Shown piece after piece: positions 21,177 to 31,051 of a stretch of 64,000 nt of DNA. The notes under the pieces were generated by a model. It was given only the letters and a program-made list of their open reading frames with translations. It ran no database searches and had not been told where the DNA came from. Source of the DNA: Bremia lactucae (lineage: Eukaryota; Oomycota; Peronosporomycetes; Peronosporales; Peronosporaceae); contig NC_090624.1 in the NCBI RefSeq assembly GCF_004359215.1, forward strand, positions 1,090,693-1,154,692. Reading direction: 5' to 3'. Both the position numbers and the translations under genes were made by a program. How positions within the stretch are numbered: the stretch's first letter is position 1; each line of letters opens with the position of its first letter.

Positions 21177-21850
21177 GGGCGGGATGCCCTACTGACGCGG
21201 ACTCTGAAGCTACCCACAAGTTCAGAGTTGTCGAACAAAAGGATAGCATTCTCAAAATTTCGGCCCTCAACCTTGCTGGGTCTATAGCGCTCAAGTACGA
21301 GGTATGACCAAGTGATTACCCTCCTATTGGATTCGGGTGCATCACAAAATTTTGTAAAACTCGCGGCTCTAAGAGAGAGACCGGCGATGTTTGAGTCGCT
21401 TTGCCAGGATGGCAAGCGAGAAGAGGCGACCGTTCGTTTAGCTAATGGCGCGCTCGTTTAGCCTGAGGGAGCTCAGGTAGAATTCGCCTTCAGCTTTAGT
21501 GACTTCTCTTGTAAGGAGAAGTTCACAGTGCTAGGTATGAAGAGTCCCTATGACCTCATCCTAGGCATGTCATGGTTGGCAAATAACCAACCATGGATAG
21601 ACTGGCGTACACGCACAGTTGCGAACTCTACGCAGGACACCGGAAAGATGTGCTCCTGCGAGAGGCGTATGCAGCTGATGGCGTGATAGACACAGTTGAG
21701 GGTGCGTTGACGGGATGTCAAACATCACTTCATGGGAAAGTCAATTATCTTCACCACGTCGGATTAAAAGGATGTCTACTATCAGGTGCTTATGAGAGAG
21801 TCCGATGTAGCCATTCTTACGGGCTTGCGATCCTGCATGCCGTACTTGGT
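21177..21850 (+). pseudogene. Gypsy E protease and linker
   Basis: ITLLLDSGASQNFVKLAALR at 21315-21375 carries an intact DSG aspartic-protease motif. VRLANGALV and the second block YDLILGMSWLANNQPWIDW (21550-21605) follow. One TAG interrupts near 21460. The linker then decays until a Copia fragment on the other strand begins at 21851. Confidence 0.75.
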
Positions 21851-22032
21851 TAGAATCGACTGCAGAAATTTTGTTTGCCGCATTGACACATCTCCAGACT
21901 CGTCATTTCGCTTGACTTGCGTTCAGAGACAGAACTTCAGCTCACCTAAGGCGGACATCTCAAATTGCTTACTCAAAGCACGCTTTGGTCCTCAAGTAAA
22001 GTTATACTGCTGCATGCAAGAATTAGATTCCT
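21851..22032 (-). mobile_element. Copia reverse-transcriptase fragment inserted in Gypsy E
   Basis: Minus strand encodes a piece of family-H Copia polymerase: the region of LILA, LEATKRALRKWF-like sequence, GELKFCL, KRNDESGDVSM and TKFLQSIL. It parallels the plus-strand copies at 29735-29920 and 50040-50215. It has no LTR and is in the opposite orientation to Gypsy E. Confidence 0.75.
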
Positions 22033-22541
22033 AGCCAGGAGATCAACGGCACGAGGCTCGAAGAACGAGTACCTGATTAGGACGATCAAAGGCACTTCTA
22101 AACGAGTGACCTTTGGATCAGTTCCTATTAAAGAGGACGTGCCTTCGAACGAGTTGCTCGGGGCCGTTAACGACGAAATTGCGGAGGCATCCTCATTTGA
22201 GGTGCTTCGGCCACCCTTTAAATCTGCTGAGGAGATAGTAAAATCTCCCGGAGATGTTGTGGGATCTTTTCCTTGCCGAATTAAAGGAGGAAAAGATCCA
22301 CGAAATAGTCACACCAGTTCCAGAAGAGAACTTGGTGGACTGTTGCTCGTCGTCCACAATGGACGAGTGCGTCCTAGAAACGGACAAAAATAAACGGCTC
22401 GCTACTATTAGGTACTCATGAGAGAGTCCGATGTAGCCGAAACAGCTGTAAGCACTCCAAGCGGTATGCTTTGGGAGTGGCTTGTGATGCCCCACGGTAT
22501 GAAAAACGGACCGGCGACATTCAACCTAGTGGGTCAGTAGG
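22033..22541 (+). pseudogene. Gypsy E linker and reverse-transcriptase fragment
   Basis: Plus strand reads SKRVTFGSVPIKEDVPSNEL and LGAVNDEIAEASSFEVLRPP. After a frame change near 22250 it reads MLWDLFLAELKEEKIHEIVT and MDECVLETDKNKRLAT. At 22405 it jumps to reverse transcriptase (VLMRESDVAETAVSTPSGML, WLVMPHGMKNGPATFN). The central part of the polymerase start is deleted. It joins Gypsy C protease near 22542. Confidence 0.75.
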
Positions 22542-22544
22542 TGT

Positions 22545-23066
22545 GGATCGCCCTACTGATGCAGAAACGTCAAAAGAATTTGCAGGCCTTTTGACGAAAG
22601 TTGTTCCTCACATACAAACATTGTGTGTTATTGCCCCAGTTGATAAGGTTAGCCTCATCACCTCAAAAATTACAGTGTCAAATAAATTGCCACCAAAGTC
22701 CTTACTCGATTGTTGGGCGTCGCACAATTTTATTCGACGCCAATCGCTAGAAGATCGCAGGCTCAAGTTTGTTGATCGCGATATACCTCTAACGAGGATG
22801 ACAGTGTGCCTAGCAACAGGCGCATCTGTAACAGCAAAGAAACGTGTAAATGGTATACAATACACGTTAAAGGGTGAACAGTACGATGATTGTTTCATCG
22901 TACTTGACGATGCGTGTCTCTCGTCCAACAGAGGGTCACCTGATGAAGTGTTGGAGCGTCCTCAAGCGTGTGGATGTCCTACGAGTGAGTGCGATGGTCT
23001 CACTTGTGGGTCGGTCGTTTGCACGACTGCACAAGACCTCAGTGTGAAAATCCATCACACTGTGTA
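22545..23066 (+). pseudogene. Gypsy C protease
   Basis: Reads KITVSNKLPPKSLLDCWASH then NFIRRQSLEDRRLKFVDRDI, MTVCLATGASVTAKKRVNGI and YDDCFIVLDD. The expected catalytic DSG is DCW (GAT TGT TGG at about 22708-22716), so the protease should be inactive. The block that normally follows FIVLDLDD is deleted, and the frame resumes at VLERPQACGCPTSECDGLTC. Gag of this copy is missing. Confidence 0.8.
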
Positions 23067-23740
23067 GTTAGATACCGACGGCTGTGCACAACCACTGGCA
23101 GTGTCTTAGTTCGACCACTCGAATAAGTTGAGTGGTACGAAACAAGGATGTTTGCTTGGAAAGCATGCCTGTCTATACGAGGCAGTGCAAAAGTTTTAGA
23201 TCAATTGAAGAGTCGATCGTAGAGAATCTCGCTGTGGATGCGGAACCACAGTTAGAGACAGTCAGGGGATACTCATTACATGTAACTTGAGGGATAGTTC
23301 CCAAGAATTTGCGGGAATAAGTACCCAAAAAGTTGTGGTGAGAGGTTCCCAGGTAACTTTGGAAATAAGTTTTAAAGCGGAAACTAAGACGCTAAGTGTC
23401 TTAGTAAACAACAGATCAAGTGAAGGCGCTTATACACTAAATCTGATAGCGCATTCGAAGTTAGCTTCGGAGACAACTCAATTGCCAACGCTAGAACCGA
23501 AACGGTTCTTGCTTGATCTGCGTAGCGGCAAAGTCAAGCAGATCTACATACTTGTCACAGATGACAACTAAGTGATCGATATTCGGTCGGGAATAGTATT
23601 TTCTAAGAACGAACGGATTCTCAGTAGCTCGTCGATGAATGAAAGTATCCTCGATGAGAAGACTCGGATTGACGTTTTACGTCCCAATCTTGGGAAAGAC
23701 AAATTCAACATATAAAGATTTGATCGAATTCAGAGATATA
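23067..23740 (+). pseudogene. Gypsy C protease-to-RT linker
   Basis: Low-complexity linker with QVTLEISFKAETKTLSVLVN, LLDLRSGKVKQIYILVTDDN and SSSMNESILDEKTRIDVLRP, broken by stops. It is homologous to the minus strand at 7541-8220 of copy A. Confidence 0.7.
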
Positions 23741-24600
23741 TTCCCTGAATCCAAACCGTGCGAATTGCCTAAGGATAAAGGCTCTCGACACGAAGTCGAC
23801 CTGATTCCAGGTTCGAAATACTGTGTTATGAAGCAGTTGCCATTGCCTCGTGAACAAGTATTACCGATCGACATATTCTTTTTTGCCGAACGCTTGGCAG
23901 CGGGCGATGTGAGGAAGTCAACCTCCCACCTAGCTCTCTGACCTTCTGTGTGTGTTAAGCAACAGGAGGGTGGCGTATCGTTGCGGCGTTAATTTATTGA
24001 ACGCATGCGTATGTGCATGCGTTCAATAAATTAACGCTGCAACGATACCGGCTCAAATGCCGACACCACGAAAAGACATAATCTTTGGTGGTATGTCAAA
24101 AGTACTATTTTTTCGTCAATGGATCTGGATTCTATCAGATTCTAATTCGTGAACAGGATATCCCGTTCACAGCAGTAAGCTCCCCAAGCGGTATGCTATG
24201 GGTTGGCTAGTCATGCCACAGGGACTTAGTAATACCCCTGAGATTAAACAGATGTGTAACCAAGCTGTTAAGATCGGTGCGGGATTTCGCACCGAGTTAT
24301 TTTGATGATCTCTTCGTTCGTAGCAGAGCCATGAATGGAAAGTCAGACGTTGAAGTTCATCGTACCCACGTCCGAAAGGTTCTTACACTTATGCGTATGC
24401 ACAAGTTGAATGCAAATTTCAAGAAGTGTATGTTCGATGCAAGCGAAATACCACTTTTTGGGTGCGTCGTGGGTAAACACGGTGTACACCCGGATCCGGA
24501 AAAGATCAAGGCGGCTACGGATTGGCATGTGCCAGTCGATGTAAAGGGACTTCGAAATTTTCTCGGCTTAGCGGCGTATACTCACGCCATGATGCCGAAA
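23741..24600 (+). pseudogene. Gypsy C reverse transcriptase
   Basis: Blocks in order: LPKDKGSRHEVDLIPGSKYC, MKQLPLPREQVLPIDIFFFA, then a fold-back insertion at 23975-24048 that breaks WRIVHAFNKLNAAT. Next come a TPRKDI-like block, IPFTAVSSPSGMLW, a YFDDLFVRSRAMNGK active-site block (YFDD near 24300), VEVHRTHVRKVLTLMRMHKL, CVVGKHGVHPDPEKIKA and LRNFLGLAAYTHAMMPK. Several frame changes disable it. Confidence 0.85.
23975..24048. repeat. Inverted duplication in Gypsy C reverse transcriptase
   Basis: 34-bp arms 23975-24008 and 24015-24048, one mismatch, 6-base spacer GTATGT. The right arm encodes the expected FNKLNAAT region; the left arm is its inverted copy. Confidence 0.95.
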
Positions 24601-25090
24601 TGACAGCATATTTTTCTTCTTTGTTAATGAAAAATGTTAAGCAGTCATGGAACGCTGATTGTCAGCGTTCCTTTGAGGGTATCAGGCAAACTTGATACCC
24701 TCAAAGGCGATGCAATCGCCAATTCTGGCGATTACAGACCAAGACCGATCTTCTCATGTGGTCTGTGACGCCAGCAATTTTGCAATCAGCTGTGCGCTTA
24801 TGCAATACGACACAGACGGCGCAGAGCGAGTCGTCTGTTATCAATCGCGCCAGCTTCAAGCGAGCTGAACGTAACTATCCAGTGGATGACAAAAAACTCC
24901 AGTTTAGGGTCTATCTCCTGGGAGAGTATAAACCAGACTTAACGTCGTCGCTGGTGCCCTTTCGCGCCAACTCGGTTGGGCCGGCTGCGCAAGCGAATAG
25001 TGAGCACAAGGCCACTGTTGCAACAATAAGTTTTTCACTGTCAACATAACTCGACGACGTTATAAGAGCTTATCAAGAAGTTGAGGCTCT
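24601..25090 (+). pseudogene. Gypsy C RNase H
   Basis: SWNADCQRSFEGIRQ (24645-24690), then a fold-back (24670-24707), MQSPILAITDQDR, a CDASNFAISCALMQYDTD block in a shifted frame near 24765-24810, RNYPVDDKKLQFRVYLLGEY, and the segment before the zinc-binding domain. A large piece between YLLG and EYKP (the YTDH region) is deleted. Confidence 0.8.
24670..24707. repeat. Inverted duplication in Gypsy C RNase H
   Basis: Exact 15-bp arms CCTTTGAGGGTATCA (24670-24684) and its reverse complement (24693-24707), 8-base spacer. The left arm is normal coding sequence (SFEGIR); the right arm is the extra inverted copy. Confidence 0.95.
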
Positions 25091-25576
25091 TAAAGGGTTG
25101 ACGGATTACCTAAGAAATCCATCCCAACAATCCTTGAAAGAATTGTCGAAATTGTATCGATCCTCAACAGATCGATACACAACACGCAATGGTCACTTTA
25201 TTACACAGCCATTGATGGCGACACACCTCGTGTTGTCATCCCCACCCCATAATGATTTCATTTACGCATCATGTACGAGTGCCACGATACACCAAAAAGT
25301 GGTCATCGTGGGCGTGAGAAGACCTATCTCACGATAAGTCGCGACTTCTACTGGCCACGCCAGTATGAAATTGTCCGCAAGTACATACGTGCTTGCGAAG
25401 TTTGTCAACGGGTGAAGACCAGTGCTTCATCCCGTGCTCCATTACAACCTCTGTCTGTTTCGGCAGAGTGTTGGCAGTCCGTATCCATGGACTTCGTCTT
25501 TGGATTTCCCGATGACGAACATAAAACAATGGTATTCTTGTATTTGTTGATCTTTTTCGCAAGATGGTACATCTAG
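25091..25576 (+). pseudogene. Gypsy C zinc-binding linker and integrase start
   Basis: In one frame 25271-25576 reads MYECHDTPKSGHRGREKTYL, FYWPRQYEIVRKYIRACEVC and QRVKTSASSRAPLQPLSVSA, then WQSVSMDFVFGFPDDEHKTM. That is an H2C2 zinc domain (H-x-H region, C-x2-C as CEVC) and the first catalytic aspartate of integrase (MDF). It stops at RWYI* where the inverted segment begins. Confidence 0.85.
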
Positions 25577-26367
25577 GAAAAAATCGGGTTCGCCTCTTTT
25601 GACGAACCCGAATCAACATCGTAATTTAGACCGTACCCTTCAGTATTTGAGGGAGGACATTGATACGAGCGATCTTGTCGCCGCGAATTTCGATGGCGGT
25701 TGATAATGTTTCTCGTGACCAATTGAGAAATTGTGCGCAACTTGCGGCTGATCAATTGGCGAACGAAAGGACTCACCAGTCCCTTAAAAAAGAGCAGGTG
25801 ACAGCTTGTCAGAAAATCTCTTCCTTGAAGGAAAGAGTGGATCGTCTCGCTCATGAAAATCAAACTCAAATCCGAGACTAAAACGCTTTGGCGGATGCCT
25901 AGACCGTTCTGATGTAATCTCGAATCAGAAGAAGCCTCGTACGGATGCTATAAGGTTCTTTGCTCGGGCGAGTCCCCACTTGAATAAGAGTCACTATCAA
26001 ACAAAGAGGTATACGTGGGTGGCGTAAGCCATTCACGAAAAATAGTGTATGCTTTGTAGAAGCATGCACTGAACTGTTGATGACAAATTCTACCATCGGC
26101 AAGAACTCGCTTCAACTCTTAAAAGAGTGGACGTATCCGCGAAGTATCTCTTCGAGGATACGGTTTGCACGCTCCGTCTGACCACCTGTTCCATGATGTT
26201 TAGATGTTGACGTTTTCATCTGTGTTCCAAGCGGTTTAAGCATAGTTTGCCAAAATTCCGCTAAGAATCTAGGGTCTCAATTTGAGACCGAAGCCATGGA
26301 GTCGAAATATCCTGTCAACAAAGACACGATCACAGCCTTTGGCTGTGGTCGACTCCGGTACTGTAGC
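25577..26367 (-). pseudogene. Inverted segment of Gypsy C: rest of integrase and coil tail
   Basis: The minus strand carries integrase continuing from where 25576 stopped: a VPESTTAKGCDRVFVD-like block (26310-26350), then PMVEFVINSSVHASTKHT and FFVNGLRHPRIP (26040-26102). The plus strand of the same piece carries the coiled-coil tail ISSLKERVDRLAHENQTQIR (25815-25880). Reverse-complementing this segment restores collinearity with copies A and B at both ends. Confidence 0.8.
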
Positions 26368-27346
26368 ACCCCCTCACCCATTGACGGACTCGAGTGGCGA
26401 GAAGCGTTTCATTATTGACCGCCTCTCGAACCACCGTGAGGTAAAGGGAGTTCAAACGAATTATATCGTTCGTTCGCGAGGGTATTCACCCCCGCATGAC
26501 TCGTTCCCAACTGGTGATGGATGCTTTAGGTCTCGTGCGATACTACGACGAGACCCATCCTCCTCGGCAGAGAATTCATCAGAGAATGAGCGCTTCCCGC
26601 GCTCGTAAAAGGATTAAAGGTTCTTAATCCTACGCGCATCTCACAAGAGATGAGCGTTCTCCAATGAGGATCTTTAAGAGGGCATGACCTGCGCCCTTAA
26701 ACAGCATGGACATGAGTCCCCCCACGAGAGGCAAAGTGTACCTGCCTCTCTAGACAAATGGCGCAGCTTGTAGCGAGAACCGACTACGGCCCATTTTTCG
26801 AGCCGTTCACGGAACATCCACTTCGTCAAGCCAGACCTCACGGCCTATGCTTTGCACATTCTGTACAAATACTGTCCGAGAGGTTTGACATCCTTTTCCC
26901 GCTTACAAGTGTACCACCGATGTCGGAAAGGCATCGATGAAGAATTTCATTTCATCCTCACTAGGCTTGTGACGCATGGATGAGCTGAAAAACCGAATAT
27001 GATATCGATGTTGGTCATACCAGACCAACGAATTAGGTTACTCTAAGAGGGCAACCAAGGATTCTTTCGGGAGCGAATCGCAACGTTTCGCAGTCCCTCT
27101 CCCGTTTGCTCATGTTAAATTAACGCTAACTTGGCTCTAGGAGCGATCCTTAGAATCACTCCTTTCCTGGTGATGCAAACTAGCATCACCACCAGCATTC
27201 TTCCCTTCTCGGTCACTTAGTTCCTCGTGACGTATACTAACGTCACCAGAGTGATCGTCGGCATGGAGTCATCATCAGATAACTCCCCGCCAAAGCTGTC
27301 CGTTGAGTCGAACAAGCTCGTCATCATCTCTTTGGTTGTTACGTCA
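26368..27346 (-). pseudogene. Convergent ORF remnant of Gypsy C
   Basis: Reverse complement of this stretch aligns with 3400-4345 of copy A. Landmarks are the acidic piece around 27250-27340, the Cys/His-type region near 26700, and FYERGKRSFSDE-like sequence near 26560-26610. It is truncated at 27346 by a family-H Copia tail, so the ORF start is missing. Frames are broken. Confidence 0.65.
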
Positions 27347-27424
27347 GATTTCTGCAATTCAGTTCAGCGCTCTACGATCGAATGAAGGCATATAACGTTC
27401 AATCGCTGTCGGGTCGAGTGGGAG
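27347..27424 (+). pseudogene. Copia H0: last bases of RNase H
   Basis: Matches the 3' end of family-H pol (compare 30657-30734 and 56113-56190) and leads into an LTR. The rest of H0 is missing; Gypsy C abuts it. Confidence 0.7.
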
Positions 27425-27715
27425 TGAAGTTCAAAGAGCGTCTCGAGCAGCAACGTTACCGGTAAGTACCAGATTAGTAACAGCATGCTAATCCTACCGG
27501 GGTTGTCTGAAATGGTCGTCCAAAGGTGGTTGTCCGAAAGCGGTTGTCTGACGGCGGGAATGACGTCATTGAAATAAAGTCATTGGAAGCCTCGAGAAGT
27601 TGAAAGAGATTCATATAAATGATAAGCTTAGACGTATTAATAGAGATTACGAACTAAGGTCCATAATATGTTTACTTTGCATTTTGCATCCTACTACACA
27701 AGTGCCTTTTCTTCA
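27425..27715 (+). repeat. Family-H Copia LTR, 291 bp
   Basis: Starts TGAAGTTCAAAGAGCG after GTGGGAG (purine tract) and ends CCTTTTCTTCA at the primer site. It contains the short repeats GTTGTCCGAAA/GTTGTCTGA and TGACGTCATTGAAATAAAG. Matches 30735-31051 and 56191-56481. It is shared between the H0 tail and H1. Confidence 0.8.
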
Positions 27716-27729
27716 GGTTATGAGCCCAA
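27716..27729 (+). other. Primer-binding site of Copia H1, overlapping gag start
   Basis: GGTTATGAGCCCAA directly follows the LTR. The ATG at 27720 opens MSPSSFNSASAAINSAST in the gag frame. Confidence 0.8.
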
Positions 27730-28500
27730 GCTCGTTCAACTCTGCCTCCGCTGCCATCAACTCTGCCTCGACCGCCATGCAATCTTCAATGACCCGGATC
27801 AACAAATTCGACGGAACCAACTTCCATGCCAGGAAGTTCACGATGTAAATGGTGCTCGAAGTGCTCGAGGAGCGTGACCTTTAGGAGGTCGTATGCGGAA
27901 AAGTCAAATTCGAGGACTGCCCGACGGCGCTGGATCAAGCAACGTACAAGCGAAAGTCCCGTAAGGCGATGGCTGCGATGTGTTTTTCCATGGAAGACTC
28001 GCAGTCCCCGTTGGTGCGCTCAGCTAGTAAGGCATTTAATGCATGGTCAAAGGTGGAAGACCACTTCGAGAAAAAAAGCCTTGTCAACAAGCTCATTTTT
28101 CGTCGGCGTTTCCTCACAGCCATGACGGAGGAAGGTGATGATGGGCTCCCGCATATCAACAAGCTCAAGACACTGGCGGAGCAGCTTGATGCGGTTGGCG
28201 CACAAGTCGGTGAGGTACAAGTCGGTGAGGACGACATGGTGATCACGCTTCTAGGGGGTCTGAGCGAGTCGTACCAGTTTCTGATAACGGCGTTGGAATC
28301 GCATTTACTAGGGAGCTGGTGACGTCTCGGCTGCTTCACGAGGATATGAAGCGCCAGGAGCAAGGCGGTGATGGAGCTGTGGTTGGCCAGGCGTTCATGA
28401 TGAGTGACAAGAAGCGCAATGGATGGCCAGCAAAGAAGACTGGTGCGTGCAACTACTGCGGCAAGATGTGTCATTGCATTGCGGAGTGCTCCTCGCGAAT
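27720..28500 (+). pseudogene. Copia H1 gag
   Basis: MSPSSF start, RINKFDGTNFHARKFTM then a stop. In other frames: TYKRKSRKAMAAMCFSMEDS, FNAWSKVEDHFEKKSLVNKL, EEGDDGLPHINKLKTLAEQL, ESYQFLITALES, TSRLLHEDMKRQEQGGDGAV. It ends in an intact-looking CCHC knuckle CNYCGKMCHCIAEC (28450-28491). The middle matches the gag polypeptide of Copia type. At least two frameshifts; a 12-bp in-frame duplication (VGEVQVGE) near 28208. Confidence 0.85.
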
Positions 28501-28830
28501 TCAAGACATCAACAGCTATCCTCGACAAAAATTTCAGCGAGCATATGCTGTGCGAGATGAAGATGCGGACGAATATCTGTTTTTGGTTGGAGAAGCTCAA
28601 GTGTCATCTGTGTGGCTGATCGACTCAGGTGCGACTCAGCAGTGTCGCACTCCAAGATGTTCCGGGAAAAACTACAAGAAAATGGACCCAGTTGATGTAC
28701 ATCTCGCGGACGACGCTGTTGTCCAAGCGATTGGTGTTGGTGACATCGTGATGGCGATGACTACTCCAAGCGGCATCAAAAAGGATTTGCTTAAGGAAGT
28801 ATGGTACATTCCCTAAATCAGTCGCAACTT
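28501..28830 (+). pseudogene. Copia H1 protease
   Basis: Frame 28319-28816 continues from gag through DEYLFLVGEAQ into VWLIDSGATQQCRTPRCSGK (DSG at about 28621-28629 intact), DVHLADDAVVQAIGVGDIVM and GIKKDLLKEVWYIP, ending at a stop. It would cleave the gag-pol polyprotein. Confidence 0.85.
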
Positions 28831-29495
28831 GTTTTCTGTCGGACGATTCACCAAAGACGTCGCTCCAGTGACTTTCGACAACAAGTGCTGCTCGATACAG
28901 CTAAAAGGAGACGTTTGGACAATCGGCACTTGCGCTGAAAAGGGTTTGCTTCAACTAAGCATGTCTTCGGTACTGGCATGGGAGCCTCAAAATTCGGCTA
29001 TTTCGAAGTCGTTTCTTTGGCATCTCCGTCTTGGACCAATTGATTACGGCGGACAAGACGCCATAATAAAAAACAATCTTGCAACCGGTGTCAAAATCGG
29101 GTCAGTCAAGCAGGAAGCTTTGCGGAGGCTGTGCGCTGGGAAAGCAAAGTCGTGTCAAGTTCCAGTCTGCCTCAACAGATCGCTCAAATCTCTTTTGATA
29201 GTTGTTCTTAGCGACGTGTGTAGACCGATGAGGACTTCCACTATCGGCAAGATGAAGTACTTTGTTACTTGCATCGATGACAAGTCTCAACACTGCACAG
29301 TTAATCTTATGCGTAACAAGTCCAAAGTCTTTAACAAGTTTGTTCACTTTGTAAATTTGTGAAGAATTTGCTCGGCAATTCCGTCAAGATGCTTTGCAGT
29401 GACACAGCGGCGAGTACAAGTCAGCTAAGTCGGCCAAATTCTGCTCCGATCGCGGCATTGTCCAGAAGTTTACGCTCCCGTATACTCCTGGTGGT
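28831..29495 (+). pseudogene. Copia H1 integrase (partial)
   Basis: LFSVGRFTKDVAPVTFDNKC, SFLWHLRLGPIDYGG (degraded zinc-binding start), LCAGKAKSCQV, VLSDVCRPMRTSTIGKMKYF and TCIDDKSQHCTVNLMRNKSK. In a shifted frame near 29450: DRGIVQKFTLPYTP. The rest of integrase and the linker are deleted at about 29492, where it fuses to reverse-transcriptase sequence. Confidence 0.8.
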
Positions 29496-30734
29496 CCTGC
29501 CACGCGGCCAAAAAGCTAAAAGCAGTAAGTGTGTGTTGAAGGTAAAACAAACTGCTGATGGACGCATCGAGCGATATAAGGCACACCTCACCTTAAACAG
29601 TCTTCCCGAATGTGCAACCAATCAATCGACGAGCTCATGCGCAAGACTGGATTTACCAAGTGCGAAATGGACCATTGCGTGCACGTTAATCGCGATGAAA
29701 TGACCAAGATACTTGTGGTGATCTACGTCGACGATCTAATTCTTGCGTACTGCAATATGGCTTTACTTGAGGCGACAAAGCGTGCTTTGAGAAAGTGGTT
29801 TAGGATGTCCGACTTAGATGAGCTGAAGTTCTGTCTCGGAATGCAAGTCGAGCGAAATGACGAGTCTGGTGATGTGTCAATGCGGTAAACCAAGTTTCTG
29901 CAGTCAATTCTTTTCAAGTACGAAATACGACATGCAGGATTGCAAGCCTGTAAAAACGCCTCAAGACATTGGATTAAAGCTGACCAAGGCTATGTGTGAA
30001 GATGGCTGCAAGCACCACGAGACAATGAAAAACGATCCGTATCGCAGTGCTGTTGGTTGTCGGTGCCTTAATGTATTTGATGGTTGGTACTTGCCCGGAC
30101 CTTGCTGCCGCTGTGGGAATTCTAAGTCAGTATGCTGCTGATCCTTACTCGACTCACTGGCAAGCAGTTAAGCGTGTGTTTCGGTACGTGCAAGCGACTC
30201 CAACACATGGACTTCAATTTTTAGGATCCGGTTGCGGTAAATCGGTAGGCTGCTCGGATGCCGACTGGGCAGATGACATCGAATCAAGACGAAACACCAG
30301 TGGATACGCGTTTGTACCGAATAAAGCGTGCAATATCTGGCGAAGTAAGAAAATGCGGACGGTTGCACTATCTTCGACTGAGGCTGGGTACATGGCACTA
30401 TCAGAAGCTATTCAAGAGGCAGTTTGGCTCAAGGCTTTTATGCGCGAACTCGGCGAAGACTCAAGCGATGAAGCTGTGAATGTGTACGAAGATAATCAAG
30501 GTGCAATTGCGTTGGCCAAGAACCCCAAAAATTCCACAAGCGCACCAAGCATATCGACATTCGATACCATTTCGTTCGTGAGAAGGTTGAAGATGGTCAT
30601 GTAATATTAGCGTGCTGCTCGACACTCGAAATGTTAGCAGATCTTATGACCAAGCCGATTTCTTCAATTCAGTTCAGCGCTCTACGATCGAATTAAGGCA
30701 TACAACGTTCAATCGCTGTCGGGTCGAGCGGCAG
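29496..30734 (+). pseudogene. Copia H1 reverse transcriptase and RNase H
   Basis: KCVLKVKQTADGRIERYKAH, then a deletion, NQSIDELMRKTGFTKCEMDH, VIYVDDLILAYCNMALLEAT (YVDD near 29730), LKFCLGMQVERNDESGDVSM, a stop, KTPQDIGLKLTKAMCEDG, GALMYLMVGTCPDLAAAVGI, LGSGCGKSVGCSDADWADDI, SSTEAGYMALSEAIQEAVWL and VYEDNQGAIALAKN. RNase H motifs are recognisable; stops and the missing palm region disable it. Confidence 0.85.
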
Positions 30735-31051
30735 TGAAGTTCAGGGAGCGTCTCGAGCAGCAACGTTACCGGTAAGTACCAGATTAGTATCAGTATGCTA
30801 ATCCTACCGGGGTTGTCCGAAATGGTTGTCCGAAATGGTTGTCCGAAATGGTTGTCCAAAGGTTGTTGTCCGAAGGCGGTTGTCTGACGGCGGGAATGAC
30901 GTCATTGAAATAAAGTCATTGGAAGCCTCGAGAAGTTGTAGGAGCTTCCTGTAAATGATTAGCTTAGACGTTTTGATAGAGGTTACGAACTAGGGCCCAT
31001 AATATGTTTACTTTGCATTTTGCATCCTACTACACAAGTGCCTTTTCTTCG
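30735..31051 (+). repeat. Family-H Copia LTR, 317 bp
   Basis: Starts TGAAGTTCAGGGAGCG and ends CCTTTTCTTCG. Longer than the other two H LTRs because a GTTGTCCGAAATG unit is expanded at 30811-30884. It is shared between H1 and H2. The following primer site is altered (GGTTATTACC). Confidence 0.8.
30811..30884 (+). repeat. Short tandem repeats inside the H LTR
   Basis: About three near-perfect GTTGTCCGAAATG units followed by diverged GTTGTCCAAAG, TTGTCCGAAGGC and GTTGTCTGACGG units. Other H LTRs hold fewer units in the same place. Confidence 0.85.

Noticed and set aside
24648..24670. Hairpin GGAACGCTGA / TCAGCGTTCC
   Set aside because: Lies fully within normal codons for WNADCQRSF, so it is not an extra duplication.
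26282..26608. Possible secreted or RXLR-type effector, given a possible oomycete source
   Set aside because: No signal peptide or RXLR motif; the stretch is the inverted integrase and convergent ORF of Gypsy C.
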